Positions 7,757 to 16,115 of a stretch of DNA of 64,000 bases are shown here, in pieces. This DNA is from Terriglobia bacterium (GTDB lineage: Bacteria > Acidobacteriota > Terriglobia > Acidiferrales > UBA7541): the NCBI GenBank assembly GCA_020073485.1, contig JAIQFB010000002.1, positions 62,001 through 126,000 of the forward strand, given 5' to 3'. Below the pieces are notes generated by a model, which searched no databases, had not been told where the DNA came from, and saw nothing but the letters and a program-made list of their open reading frames with translations. The translations under genes were made by a program, and so were the position numbers. Every line of letters begins with the position of its first letter. Position 1 is the stretch's first letter.

Positions 7757-8745
7757 GGAGCCGCCTTGCGGGAAACGGGAAGAATAGATTTTCGCTGCAG
7801 AATTTGTCCGCCGCGGAGGCGCCCGCAGGCCACCGGGTAGGCCGTGAACATTTCCTTTTGCCCGATGTAGAGAATGGCGGGTTCGTTGACCGGCTGGAAT
7901 AGGCGCAAGACGTTACCGACCTGCAGGTCGGTAAGCTCGCGCACGCTGACCAGGGCTGGCGGGAGCCGGAGTTCGGCCGCAAATTCCGAGTCGAGCGCCT
8001 GCGCGCGCAGCTGATTGCCGTGCGTGGCGGAAATCCCGTGTCGCGAATAGGCCGTTTGCGCCGAGAGTTTTCGCAGCAAGGCGTTGGAGGCCACCGCCGG
8101 AAGCGTCACGTTCAATATCCCGCGCACTTCCGGCATGGTAATTTCAAAGCTCAGCGCCAGGCTCCGCTCGGTCGTGGCCATGAGCGACATCGCCTGGTTA
8201 TTCTTCAGCCGCTGGTCAAAATCGATTTGCACTTCCAACACCGGGGCCCAGGCGTTCTGCAATTCCCGCGTCAGGATTTCCATCACCGACTGGATGATCT
8301 CTTCCTCGATTTCGGTCAAATCGCGCAGTTCGCTGGTGGCGCCTCCGGCGCCGCCAAGAACCAGGTCCATGATCGGAAAGGCGATGGCCAGGTCCATTTG
8401 CAGCAGCGCGTTGGCCTCGATCGGCTGCATGCGGATCGAGCACAGGTAGGTCAAGTCGGGCAATCGCGAGAGCACTTCGGAGAAGGTGAGTTGCTCGACC
8501 GAAACCAGATTCACGGCAAAACCCACGCGCAGGTAGGCGCCCAGCGAATTGGTCACGTTGCGCGCGAAACTTTCGTGCAGCGCGGAAAGCGCGCGCACCT
8601 GATCCTTGTTGATCTGGCTGATCGCCCGGAGATTGAGCTTGGAAATTTTTCTTTGCGTCGGCTGTGCAGGGCCCCCGGGGATCTGGCCCTTCTGCGTCGC
8701 CCGGAACAGCGCGTCAATTTCTTCCTGCGTCAGGATCTTTTCCAT
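7753..8745 (-). CDS. fliM: Flagellar motor switch protein FliM
   Basis: FliM is the CheY-P-binding component of the C ring. The 330-residue length is typical. The N terminus ILTQEEIDALF matches the CheY-binding peptide of FliM. The middle domain has LVLGGAGGATSELRDLTEIE, and a SpoA domain lies at the C terminus. The start codon is embedded in the 3' end of fliA (16-base overlap), and the stop overlaps the long fliN gene, so translation is coupled across all three. Confidence 0.97.
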   Translation of the reverse strand: MEKILTQEEIDALFRATQKGQIPGGPAQPTQRKISKLNLRAISQINKDQVRALSALHESFARNVTNSLGAYLRVGFAVNLVSVEQLTFSEVLSRLPDLTYLCSIRMQPIEANALLQMDLAIAFPIMDLVLGGAGGATSELRDLTEIEEEIIQSVMEILTRELQNAWAPVLEVQIDFDQRLKNNQAMSLMATTERSLALSFEITMPEVRGILNVTLPAVASNALLRKLSAQTAYSRHGISATHGNQLRAQALDSEFAAELRLPPALVSVRELTDLQVGNVLRLFQPVNEPAILYIGQKEMFTAYPVACGRLRGGQILQRKSILPVSRKAAP

Positions 8746-9545
8746 GCTTCTCCTTCCCTCTGCACGGCCCGCCCGGCCGGCGCGTGCATGCGCGAGCGCA
8801 ACAGGTCTTCCATCCGCGCGCGCAGCCGGATCATGGCCGCGGAATGGATCTGCGACACGCGCGATTCCCCCACGCCCAGCACGGCCCCGACTTCCTTCAT
8901 GGTCAGTTCTTCCAGGTAATACAGCGTCACCACTTGTTTCTCCTTTTCATCCAGCTCCTCGAGCGCGCCGCCCACCAGCGACCGCATTTCTCCGTGCAGG
9001 CACAAAAAGAAAGGATCTTTTTCGGCCCCGCCCGGGTTGTAGCTCACCACGTCCTCGTCCGATTGCGGGTCGGTCGATTCCATCTGCAGGCTCCCCAGAT
9101 CGAGGCCACGCAGCTCTCCCAGCAAATGCTGAAAATCCTCCAGCTTCATGCCCATTTCCGCGGCCAGTTCCGGCTCGGTGGCCACGCGCCCCAGCCGCAA
9201 TTTCAGATCGCGGTGCGCTTCCTCGATGCAGCGCGCCTGGCGCCGCAGGTGCCGCGGGCTCCAGTCTAGTTCTCGCAAACTATCCAGGATGGCTCCACGG
9301 ATGCGGAACTTGGCGTAGGATTTCAGCTGCACATTCTTGCCCGGATCGAATTTTTCCACCGCGTCGATTAATCCGACCACTCCGGCGTGGATCAGATCGT
9401 CCAGCGGCACCTGCGCCGGCAACCGGTCGTGAATCCTGCGGGCGATGTATTTCACTTGCGGCAAATGCTCGAGCAGCAGACGCTCTCGCGCTTCCGGATC
9501 CAAAACGTCGTGAGGAACGATGGTGCTCGATTCTTGGCGGCTCAT
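8730..9545 (-). CDS. fliA: Flagellar sigma factor 28 (FliA/WhiG type)
   Basis: This is the sigma factor for late flagellar genes. The 271-residue protein has sigma region 2 (VPLDDLIHAGVVGLIDAVEK, then KSYAKFRIRGAILDSLRELDW, the FliA signature) and region 4 (LEELTMKEVGAVLGVGESRV). It overlaps both flhA and fliM. No flhF or flhG is found between flhA and fliA, where many bacteria carry them, and no anti-sigma factor FlgM is seen in the window. A matching promoter lies ahead of the motAB unit at 35021-35048. Confidence 0.95.
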   Translation of the reverse strand: MSRQESSTIVPHDVLDPEARERLLLEHLPQVKYIARRIHDRLPAQVPLDDLIHAGVVGLIDAVEKFDPGKNVQLKSYAKFRIRGAILDSLRELDWSPRHLRRQARCIEEAHRDLKLRLGRVATEPELAAEMGMKLEDFQHLLGELRGLDLGSLQMESTDPQSDEDVVSYNPGGAEKDPFFLCLHGEMRSLVGGALEELDEKEKQVVTLYYLEELTMKEVGAVLGVGESRVSQIHSAAMIRLRARMEDLLRSRMHAPAGRAVQREGEAWKRS

Positions 9546-11617
9546 CGGACCACTCCTAGGGACTGCACGGCTGTGCCGGGCGGAATTTCCGCGGGCGAAA
9601 CGACCACAATGCGCGGAAGAAACGGCTCCAGCAGACGCCGCAAATGGAATCGCGCGGGGCTATTGCAGAGCAGGATCGTCGAGGACACCGCCGCCGGATC
9701 GCCGACCAGCCGCTGCAATCCATCGAGCAATCGCCGCAACAGTGGCGCGCCGGGTGCGGGAGCCCGTTCGGCCGCCGCCGGCGATTCAATCGTTCTGGTG
9801 AGTTCGTCCTCGATCGCCGGATCCAGCGTCAGCACTCTTAGTTTGCGATCGGTTCCCAGCAGCGGCATGACCAGCGAACGCCCCAGGGTTTGGCGCACCG
9901 CTTCCACCAGGTGAATGGGTGTTTTACTGGCGGGCGCCGTATCAATCAGCGTTTCCAGAATCGCCGGAAGGTCCCGGATCGATACCTGTTCGCGCAGCAG
10001 CAGCTGCAGCACTTTTTGGAGTTCCCCGAGCGTGAGCAGCCTCGGAACCAGCTCGTCCACCAGTTTTGGATGAGACTCGGCCAGGGCGTCCAGCAACCGC
10101 TTGGTTTCCTGGCGCGTGAGCAGTTCGTGCGCGTTGGAGCGTATGATTTCCGCCAGATGCGTGGCGATGATCGAGGTCTGGTCGACCACCGCGTATCCCG
10201 CCGCCAGCGCCGCCTCCTGCAGGCGCGGCTCGATCCACTTGGCGGCCACGCCGAAGGCCGGCTCGCGCGTGTCGATTCCCTCGAGCGCCGCCGCGCGCGG
10301 GTCCGAACTGATCGCCAGCAAACGGTCCTGATACATTTCCGAGCGCGCGATTTCCACGCCGCGCAGTTCCACCACGTATTCCCGCGGTTTTAGCCGGATG
10401 TTGTCGGTAATGTGCACGGAAGGAACCAGAAATCCCAGCTGGCCGGCCAGGTGGCGCCGCAACGCGCGTATGCGCTGCAGCAGTTGCCCGCTGTGCCCCT
10501 GATCCACCAGGGGCACCAGCGCGTAGCCCACTTCCAAATGAATAATGTCCAGGTGCAGCACGCTTTCCAGTTGCTGCTGTTGCGTCGCTTCCTTGTCTTT
10601 TTCCTTTTCCCCGGGCGATGGCGCGGGCTCGGCACCGGAGACGATCGTGTCGGGGGCGCGCGACGCCAGCCAGACGACCACGCCGGCGGCAAGAAAAAAC
10701 GGAAACTTCGGAAGTCCCGGAATCAGCGCCAGCAAAAACATCACGCCCGCCGCGATGCGCAGCGGCGCCTTCCTCGAAAACAGCTGGCGGATCAGGTCCA
10801 CTCCCACGGTCTTGTCCGAGGAAGCCCGTGTCACCACCAGCCCTCCGGCCACCGAGACCAGCAGCGAGGGAATCATCGTGACCAGGCCGTCGCCCACCGT
10901 CAGGATCGTGTAGGTCTTCAGGGCGTCCTGAAATGGAATGTTCAGCTGGAACACTCCAATCAAAAATCCCGCGAGAATATTGATGGCCGTGATCAGGATC
11001 GTCGCCAGCGCGTCTCTCTGGCTGAAGCGCGCCGCGCCGTCCATGGCCCCGTAGAATTCCGCTTCTTGCGCGATCTTGGCGCGGCGCGCGCGAGCTTCCT
11101 TCTCGTCGATCGAGCCGGAGTTCAGGTCGGCGTCGATGGCCATCTGCTTTCCGGGCAGCGCATCGAGCGTAAACCTGGCCGCTACTTCCGCCGTGCGCAC
11201 CGCGCCGTGGTTGATCACCAGGTACTGAATAGCGATGAGCGCGATGAACAGAACGAAACCCACCACGTAGTTGCCGCCCACCACGAACTGCCCGAACGAG
11301 GCAATCACGGTCCCCGCCGTCGCGGTTCCTTCGTTGCCGTGGAGCAGAATACGCCGGCTGCTGGCAATGTTCAGCGAAATCCGGAACAGCGTGAGAAACA
11401 GCAGCAAGGTGGGAAACACGGAAAATTGCGCGGGCCGCAGAATGTACAGCGACGACAGCAGCACGACCACGCCCAGCGTAATGCTCGTGGCCAGCAGCAG
11501 GTCCAGCAGAAACGCCGGCACCGGCACGATCATCACGAACACCAGGATCACGGTGGCGACCGGAAGCAGCCAGTCGGTGGTGCCCTGCTTTTGCACGGCG
11601 ATTGCGCTTGCGGCCAT
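9542..11617 (-). CDS. flhA: Flagellar export gate protein FlhA
   Basis: FlhA forms the nonameric ring and proton channel of the flagellar type III export gate. At 691 residues it has the family's usual size. The N-terminal half has about eight membrane segments and contains the FHIPEP-type region (ALPGKQMAIDADLNSGSID). The C-terminal half is the cytoplasmic docking domain. The stop overlaps fliA by four bases, and the gene starts one base after flhB ends. Confidence 0.98.
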   Translation of the reverse strand: MAASAIAVQKQGTTDWLLPVATVILVFVMIVPVPAFLLDLLLATSITLGVVVLLSSLYILRPAQFSVFPTLLLFLTLFRISLNIASSRRILLHGNEGTATAGTVIASFGQFVVGGNYVVGFVLFIALIAIQYLVINHGAVRTAEVAARFTLDALPGKQMAIDADLNSGSIDEKEARARRAKIAQEAEFYGAMDGAARFSQRDALATILITAINILAGFLIGVFQLNIPFQDALKTYTILTVGDGLVTMIPSLLVSVAGGLVVTRASSDKTVGVDLIRQLFSRKAPLRIAAGVMFLLALIPGLPKFPFFLAAGVVVWLASRAPDTIVSGAEPAPSPGEKEKDKEATQQQQLESVLHLDIIHLEVGYALVPLVDQGHSGQLLQRIRALRRHLAGQLGFLVPSVHITDNIRLKPREYVVELRGVEIARSEMYQDRLLAISSDPRAAALEGIDTREPAFGVAAKWIEPRLQEAALAAGYAVVDQTSIIATHLAEIIRSNAHELLTRQETKRLLDALAESHPKLVDELVPRLLTLGELQKVLQLLLREQVSIRDLPAILETLIDTAPASKTPIHLVEAVRQTLGRSLVMPLLGTDRKLRVLTLDPAIEDELTRTIESPAAAERAPAPGAPLLRRLLDGLQRLVGDPAAVSSTILLCNSPARFHLRRLLEPFLPRIVVVSPAEIPPGTAVQSLGVVR

Positions 11618-11618
11618 T

Positions 11619-12725
11619 TCAGTTCCTCATCCCTGGCGGAGGCCCGCCGGCGGCCCGGCCGCCCTGCGTGGCGTTGCGCAAATTCGCTTGCGTGCGGTAC
11701 AGGAAAGCGAGAATTTCGGCGACCGCCGCGTACAATTTCGCCGGTATGGCCTCGCCCACTTCCGTGGTCCGGAACAACGCCTGCGCCAGCGGCGGATTTT
11801 CCACGATCGGAATGTTGTGCCAGCGCGCCGCCTGCTTGATGCGCAGCGCCACGCGGTCCATGCCCTTGGCGATCACCACCGGAGCGGGCATGCTTTCGGG
11901 CCGGTATTCCAGCGCCACGGCGAAGTGCGTTGGGTTCGTGACCACGGCCGTGGCCCGCTGCACATCTTTCATCGTCCAGCGCTTGCGGATTTCACGCCGC
12001 AGCTTGCGGATGTGCCCGCGCACCAGCGGATTGCCTTCGGTGTCCCGCGATTCGCGGATGACTTCTTCCCGGGTCATCTTCAGCGCGTTTTCCAGATTCC
12101 TTCTCTGAAAGAAATAGTCGACCCCCGACCAGGCCAGCAGCACCAGGCCGCACTTCCAGGCGATCTCGTACCAACGGCTGTACATCCACCCGAGCAACGC
12201 GGAACTCGATGCCCTGGAAGAACCTTCCACGGCCATCCAATCCCGCTCGCCCATCAGCACGGCCACGTAAATGATCACCGCCACGGGCAATAGCGACTTC
12301 AGCATGCGGCTGAGCCCGGCCATGGAAAACAGGTGGCCGATGTTGGTGGCCGGATTCAGGCGTTCGAGCTTTGGCTGCAGCGCGTTCACGGAAAACACCA
12401 GCCCGCCCTGCGCAACGCTCGATAGCACCGCGACGCCCCACAGCAGCGCAAACGGTGCGGCCAGCCAGCGTATAAACAGCGTCCCCAGCACCGGCGCAAT
12501 GGTTTCGATCATTTGCTCATTCCCTTTTCGCGCGCTGCCCAGCATCTGGTTCAGTAAACTCCGCCACGGCCCGGTTCGAACGCCCGCCTGCCACCCGATC
12601 AGCAGCACCAGCGCCAGCAGGGCCAGCGCGCTGGTGAGTTCGCCGCTGCGAACCACCTGGCCTTCCTTGCGCGCGTCCTGCCTGCGTTTCGGTGTTGCCT
12701 GCTGGCTGCGGTCTTCTCCCGCCAC
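11619..12725 (-). CDS. flhB: Flagellar export switch protein FlhB
   Basis: FlhB switches export specificity from rod/hook to filament substrates. The 368-residue protein has four N-terminal membrane segments and the autocleavage motif N264-P-T-H in VVTNPTHFAVALEY, so cleavage should occur. The GTG start is chosen because GCGGAGG lies ahead of it. A Pro/Gly-rich tail ends the protein. FliR lies 16 bases upstream. Confidence 0.97.
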   Translation of the reverse strand: MAGEDRSQQATPKRRQDARKEGQVVRSGELTSALALLALVLLIGWQAGVRTGPWRSLLNQMLGSARKGNEQMIETIAPVLGTLFIRWLAAPFALLWGVAVLSSVAQGGLVFSVNALQPKLERLNPATNIGHLFSMAGLSRMLKSLLPVAVIIYVAVLMGERDWMAVEGSSRASSSALLGWMYSRWYEIAWKCGLVLLAWSGVDYFFQRRNLENALKMTREEVIRESRDTEGNPLVRGHIRKLRREIRKRWTMKDVQRATAVVTNPTHFAVALEYRPESMPAPVVIAKGMDRVALRIKQAARWHNIPIVENPPLAQALFRTTEVGEAIPAKLYAAVAEILAFLYRTQANLRNATQGGRAAGGPPPGMRN

Positions 12726-12741
12726 AACTGCCTCCGCTTAC

Positions 12742-13509
12742 TTAATGGACCAGGCGCAGCATTCGTTCGGCCGCGCCGATCGCGAAAGCGAAGCGCCGTT
12801 CCAGGATTCCCGGCCACAGCGAAACGGCCCCGATCAGAAGCGCGTAGCCGGTTAGGTTCTTGATGGGGATTCCCAACAGCAATGCCGGCAACTGCGGCGA
12901 AGCCTTGCTCAGAAACCCGAGCACGAGGTCAATCATCATCGTGGCCAGCAGCACCGGGGCGGCGACCTGAATGCCCAGAACGAACAGCGCTCCCACCACG
13001 TGCACCAGCTGCCGGCTCATCAATTGCGTGGCCACCATGGCGCCCGCCGGCAAGTACTCGAAGCTCCGGCTCAGCATGCGCAGCACCCAGTGATGCACGT
13101 TGAGTTGCAGGAAGATGAGCAGAGTGATCAGGTTGTAGAAAACCGTAAGCGCCGTCGAGTCCGCATTGCTTTGCGGGTCAAACAGAGAGGCCAGCGAAAG
13201 GCCTAGTTGAATTCCGGAAATTTGTCCGGCAAATTGCATTCCCTCGAATACCGCCTGCAGGCTCAAGCCCATCAGCAACCCCACCAGGAATTCGCCCAGC
13301 GCCATCTGCGCCCAGCCCACCGGACCGGGCGGCGCGGGCCGCGCCGGGATGACCGGAACCAAAAGCGCCGTGAGCGCCACCAGCAGGCCGGCTTTCACCA
13401 GGTTGGGTATCGCGCGGTCGCCGAAAAACGGGCTGAGCGTCAGCAAACCTCCCACCCGCAACGCCACCGGCGCCACCTGCGCCAGCCATCCCAAAAGTGC
13501 GCGCTCCAT
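12742..13509 (-). CDS. fliR: Flagellar export protein FliR
   Basis: FliR is part of the FliPQR export channel. The 255-residue product begins at the ATG at 13509 (MERALLGWLAQVAPVALRVG), which matches normal FliR length. A longer in-frame reading upstream would overlap fliQ. Family features include LVGLLMGLSLQAVFEGMQFA and the VAAPVLLATMMIDLVLGFL block. It lies 20 bases after fliQ. Confidence 0.95.
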   Translation of the reverse strand: MERALLGWLAQVAPVALRVGGLLTLSPFFGDRAIPNLVKAGLLVALTALLVPVIPARPAPPGPVGWAQMALGEFLVGLLMGLSLQAVFEGMQFAGQISGIQLGLSLASLFDPQSNADSTALTVFYNLITLLIFLQLNVHHWVLRMLSRSFEYLPAGAMVATQLMSRQLVHVVGALFVLGIQVAAPVLLATMMIDLVLGFLSKASPQLPALLLGIPIKNLTGYALLIGAVSLWPGILERRFAFAIGAAERMLRLVH

Positions 13510-13529
13510 GAGTTGCGTCCCCGGCCGCT

Positions 13530-13799
13530 TCAGCGGCAGTACGGATGGAAATCCGCGAACAACAGCAGAGTGAAAGACACCAGGTGATTCAGCATCCACG
13601 GCGTGGTGAAAAACAGGATCACGCCCACCGCCGCCAGGCGCGGCACGGTGGTTACGGTCACATCCTGAATCGAGGTCATCACCTGCACGATGTTGATCAG
13701 CAGGCTCACCAGCGTCGCCGCTCCCAGCACCGGCATGGTGATCCAGAAGGCCGCCTGGATCGCCAGCCGCGCCAGTTGCACCACGTGATCGACAGTCAC
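13530..13799 (-). CDS. fliQ: Flagellar export protein FliQ
   Basis: FliQ is an 89-residue two-helix membrane protein of the FliPQR channel. Typical features are the hydrophobic pair of helices and VSLLINIVQVMTSIQDVTVT between them. The GTG start is supported by an upstream GAGGGGGAA site. The gene sits 10 bases from fliP and 20 bases from fliR in canonical order. Confidence 0.95.
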   Translation of the reverse strand: MTVDHVVQLARLAIQAAFWITMPVLGAATLVSLLINIVQVMTSIQDVTVTTVPRLAAVGVILFFTTPWMLNHLVSFTLLLFADFHPYCR

Positions 13800-13809
13800 T
13801 TCTTCCCCC

Positions 13810-14616
13810 TCAATAAAAACTCTTCAGCGTCGAGCCCACGATCAGGTTCCAGCCGTCGGCGACCACGAACAGCAGAATCTTCAGGGGCGTGGAGATCACC
13901 ACCGGAGGCAGCTGAAACATTCCCACCGACGTGGTGATCGCCGCGACCACCAGATCGATCACCAGAAACGGCAGGAACAGCACGGCTCCGATCTGGAACC
14001 CGGTCTTCAATTCGGAAATGATGTAGGCCGGCACGACCACGCGCATGGAGAGGTCGTCTGGGCGGCTGGGGCGCGGTTCATGCGCCAGCTCCACGAACAG
14101 CGAGAGGTCCTTCTCCCGCGTATACCGCAGCATGAACTGGCGGAGCGGATCCGCGCTGCGCTCCACCGCCTGCCACGCGGTGATCGACCCTCTCTGAAAT
14201 GGCTCGATGGAAACCTTGTCGATCGAAATGCCCACCGGCTGCATCACGAAATACGTCAGGAAAAGCGCCAGCCCGATCAAGGTTTGATTGGTCGGGGCCG
14301 TCTGTGTCCCAAGCGCCTGCCGCAGGAAATGAAACACGATCAGGATGCGCACAAACGGCGTCATCGACAGCAGCAGCGCCGGAAGCAGCGTCAGGACCGT
14401 GAACAGGATCATGACCGTCCACGGCAGCGAATCGTTGCGCAGGTTGATTCCCGGAATCTCGATGGATCGGTCTTGCGGCGCGGGCCGTGCGGCCGGACGC
14501 GGCACCGCGGGCCGGGGCGGAGCGGCCGCCGCGGCCGGCACCATGACCAGCGCCAAGGCGCAGATCGCCACGCCAAAAATCAGAACGCCTGCGCAAAATG
14601 TGTCGGCCTTGCTCAT
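13810..14616 (-). CDS. fliP: Flagellar export protein FliP
   Basis: FliP forms the core pentamer of the export channel. The 268-residue protein has an N-terminal hydrophobic leader and an Ala/Pro-rich linker. The conserved core follows: MTPFVRILIVFHFLRQALGT, then PTNQTLIGLALFLTYFVMQP, and the C-terminal FLPFLVIDLVVAAITTSVGM. All are diagnostic of FliP. It lies 16 bases downstream of fliO. Confidence 0.97.
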   Translation of the reverse strand: MSKADTFCAGVLIFGVAICALALVMVPAAAAAPPRPAVPRPAARPAPQDRSIEIPGINLRNDSLPWTVMILFTVLTLLPALLLSMTPFVRILIVFHFLRQALGTQTAPTNQTLIGLALFLTYFVMQPVGISIDKVSIEPFQRGSITAWQAVERSADPLRQFMLRYTREKDLSLFVELAHEPRPSRPDDLSMRVVVPAYIISELKTGFQIGAVLFLPFLVIDLVVAAITTSVGMFQLPPVVISTPLKILLFVVADGWNLIVGSTLKSFY

Positions 14617-14632
14617 TTTGATTTCGAGTTCT

Positions 14633-14986
14633 CTATTCCGGATCCGGCCCCGCGCGCGGCGGCTCGCCGCCCGCCACGGAACTGGCGTCCAGGTACCTCA
14701 GCAGCGAAATCGTTTGCGGCGTCCCGGCCAGCAGGAATTTTTGCGACCCGTATTCCACAACCGCTACAAACCGTTTGTCCCCCAGTGGAAGCATCTCGCA
14801 CAGGCGCAGGCGGCGTTCCCGCCGGCGGACGGTGACCGCCGAAAATATGCGGCCCAGCAGCGCCGCGACTTTGGAATTGGCTGGCCCGGATTCGCCGGGC
14901 GGCCGGTCTACGCTCGATGCGAACACGGTGCGCCGCCTCTCTAAAATCTTTTCCGGCAATGGGGAACTTCCGCGTTGCGCTCGCAT
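14633..14986 (-). CDS. fliO: FliO-like flagellar assembly protein without membrane segment
   Basis: FliO helps assemble the FliP pentamer and normally has one N-terminal membrane helix. This 117-residue protein retains the cytoplasmic FliO signature RRLRLCEMLPLGDKRFVAVV followed by QKFLLAGTPQTISLL. No hydrophobic segment long enough to span the membrane precedes it. Identity rests on that signature and on its position between fliN and fliP. The start at 14986 has only a weak ribosome-binding site, and I cannot find a membrane-anchored alternative start. Confidence 0.75.
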   Translation of the reverse strand: MRAQRGSSPLPEKILERRRTVFASSVDRPPGESGPANSKVAALLGRIFSAVTVRRRERRLRLCEMLPLGDKRFVAVVEYGSQKFLLAGTPQTISLLRYLDASSVAGGEPPRAGPDPE

Positions 14987-15017
14987 GGCTGGCGGCCCCG
15001 GCGGGACATATTCAGAT

Positions 15018-15302
15018 TCAAACCAGTTCCGTCACGCGAACAGCCAGGGCGTCGCCCAGCGCCTCGAATTCCACCCACGCGATTTGCCGGCGGTTTGCCC
15101 GTAAAGGCATGTCATCGCCATTCTTCCAGTTCGTTTCGACAATCGATCCGACGGTCAGCTGCAACAGATCGCGCACGGTGAATTTGTGCAGCGGCAATTC
15201 AACGCTCAACTGGCAGTCCAGCCATCCAGCCTCTTCCCACAGGGCGGCAGGAACCGCCGAGGGCGCCGAACCGGAAGTCAGAGGGGGAGGAGTTTCCGCC
15301 AC
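15018..15302 (-). CDS. fliN: Flagellar motor switch protein FliN, short form
   Basis: This 94-residue protein is a minimal SpoA-domain FliN: LDCQLSVELPLHKFTVRDLL, then VGSIVETNWKNGDDMPLRAN and the terminal strand LAVRVTELV. It starts with GTG, preceded by an AGAGGTG site inside the end of fliL, leaving three bases between the genes. It is the likelier canonical FliN, while the long gene next to fliM resembles FliY. Confidence 0.85.
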   Translation of the reverse strand: MAETPPPLTSGSAPSAVPAALWEEAGWLDCQLSVELPLHKFTVRDLLQLTVGSIVETNWKNGDDMPLRANRRQIAWVEFEALGDALAVRVTELV

Positions 15303-15305
15303 GGG

Positions 15306-15821
15306 TCACCTCTGCACCAGAAATTCCGTGAAATACACTTCGCGGGCCCCCAGCGCCGGGACATCGCGATTGAGCGCGGCGATCAGGTCCGCCTTGAGTT
15401 TTGCTTTCCCCTCCGGCGTCAGCAGCTCTTCGGATTTGCAGGTGGTCAGAACCGAAAGAATGGAGTCGCGGATCGTGGCCATGGACACGGCGCTGGTTTC
15501 CATCCCCTTGTTTTCGCCTTTGCCGATCGATGGGAGTTCGCCCGCTACACCGAGCGCCAGCGTGGCCCGCAGAAAATGCCCTTCTTCCACGTCGGCCAGA
15601 TTCACCGTGAAACTTTCCAGCGGCAAAACCGTCGTAGTCGCGGCCCGCGCGGCCGGATCGGCCGAACTGGCGGCGCGAGGGCGTAGCAGTGTCCACCAGG
15701 CTCCGACTCCGGCTGCGAACAACAGCACCGCCGCGCCGGCTTTCTTCCCCCGGCTGCGTTTCCTGGGAGCCGGCATTCCGGCATCAGTCGACACAATGGT
15801 ATTTGCAGGTGCCTCGGCCAT
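15306..15821 (-). CDS. fliL: Flagellar basal-body-associated protein FliL
   Basis: FliL surrounds the stator units and tunes torque. The 171-residue protein has one membrane helix at about residues 28-48 (AAVLLFAAGVGAWWTLL). The FliL periplasmic domain follows, with VLPLESFTVNLADVEEGHFL, and the C-terminal VYFTEFLVQR is typical. I chose the ATG at 15821; a TTG at 15875 in the same frame is less likely. If the sigma54 element at 15837-15852 is used, the leader would be only about five bases, and the ATG at 15776 becomes an alternative start. Confidence 0.9.
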   Translation of the reverse strand: MAEAPANTIVSTDAGMPAPRKRSRGKKAGAAVLLFAAGVGAWWTLLRPRAASSADPAARAATTTVLPLESFTVNLADVEEGHFLRATLALGVAGELPSIGKGENKGMETSAVSMATIRDSILSVLTTCKSEELLTPEGKAKLKADLIAALNRDVPALGAREVYFTEFLVQR

Positions 15822-15836
15822 GGCACGTATCGAGAA

Positions 15837-15852
15837 AGCAATTCGCGCTCCA
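15837..15852 (-). promoter_or_regulatory. Possible sigma54-type promoter upstream of fliL
   Basis: The minus strand reads TGGAGCGCGAATTGCT, with -24 TGG and -12 TTGCT and correct ten-base GG-to-GC spacing. The predicted start near 15826 lies only about five bases from the fliL ATG at 15821, which weakens the case unless translation starts internally. It would drive the fliL-to-cheX unit. Confidence 0.5.
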
Positions 15853-15958
15853 AACCAGCGACCGCGGAGCGACAATCGCGCGTACCGTCCGCTTGTTTAA
15901 CCTGTTGCTGCGCCTTGCGTTACGAGCGAGCCGAAAGCAGGGCTTGTAAACTTACTTC

Positions 15959-15976
15959 GCCCGCATCCTTGCGGGC
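15959..15976. other. Perfect hairpin in the flgE-fliL gap
   Basis: GCCCGCA, loop TCCT, then TGCGGGC forms a perfect seven-base-pair stem. There is no T-run on either side. It lies between the flgE terminator-like hairpin and the fliL promoter candidate and may be a second transcription barrier or RNA-processing site. The rest of the 294-base gap shows no gene. Confidence 0.45.
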
Positions 15977-16058
15977 CGAACTCGTAGGGAAACTCTCATT
16001 AGAAATCTCTTGTACTGGGCCGGCGATGGGCAGCTTTCGCCGCCACGCTCAAAATTTT

Positions 16059-16092
16059 CCCGCCCCCCCGCGTTCGCGGCGCGGGAGGCGGG
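16059..16092 (-). terminator. GC-rich hairpin after flgE
   Basis: On the minus strand, about 24 bases past the flgE stop, CCCGCC...CGCG and CGCG...GGCGGG arms form a strong GC-rich stem, followed by AAAATTTT. It is a plausible intrinsic terminator separating fliK-flgD-flgE from fliL and the genes after it. The T-tract is short, so termination may be partial. Confidence 0.5.
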
Positions 16093-16115
16093 TTCGTGCG
16101 GGCCGACGGGGAAAA

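Noticed and set aside
10412-11839. Long open frame antisense to flhA (475 codons)
   Set aside because: Low-complexity His/Arg/Gln-rich translation typical of the antisense frame of GC-rich coding sequence; flhA is certain.
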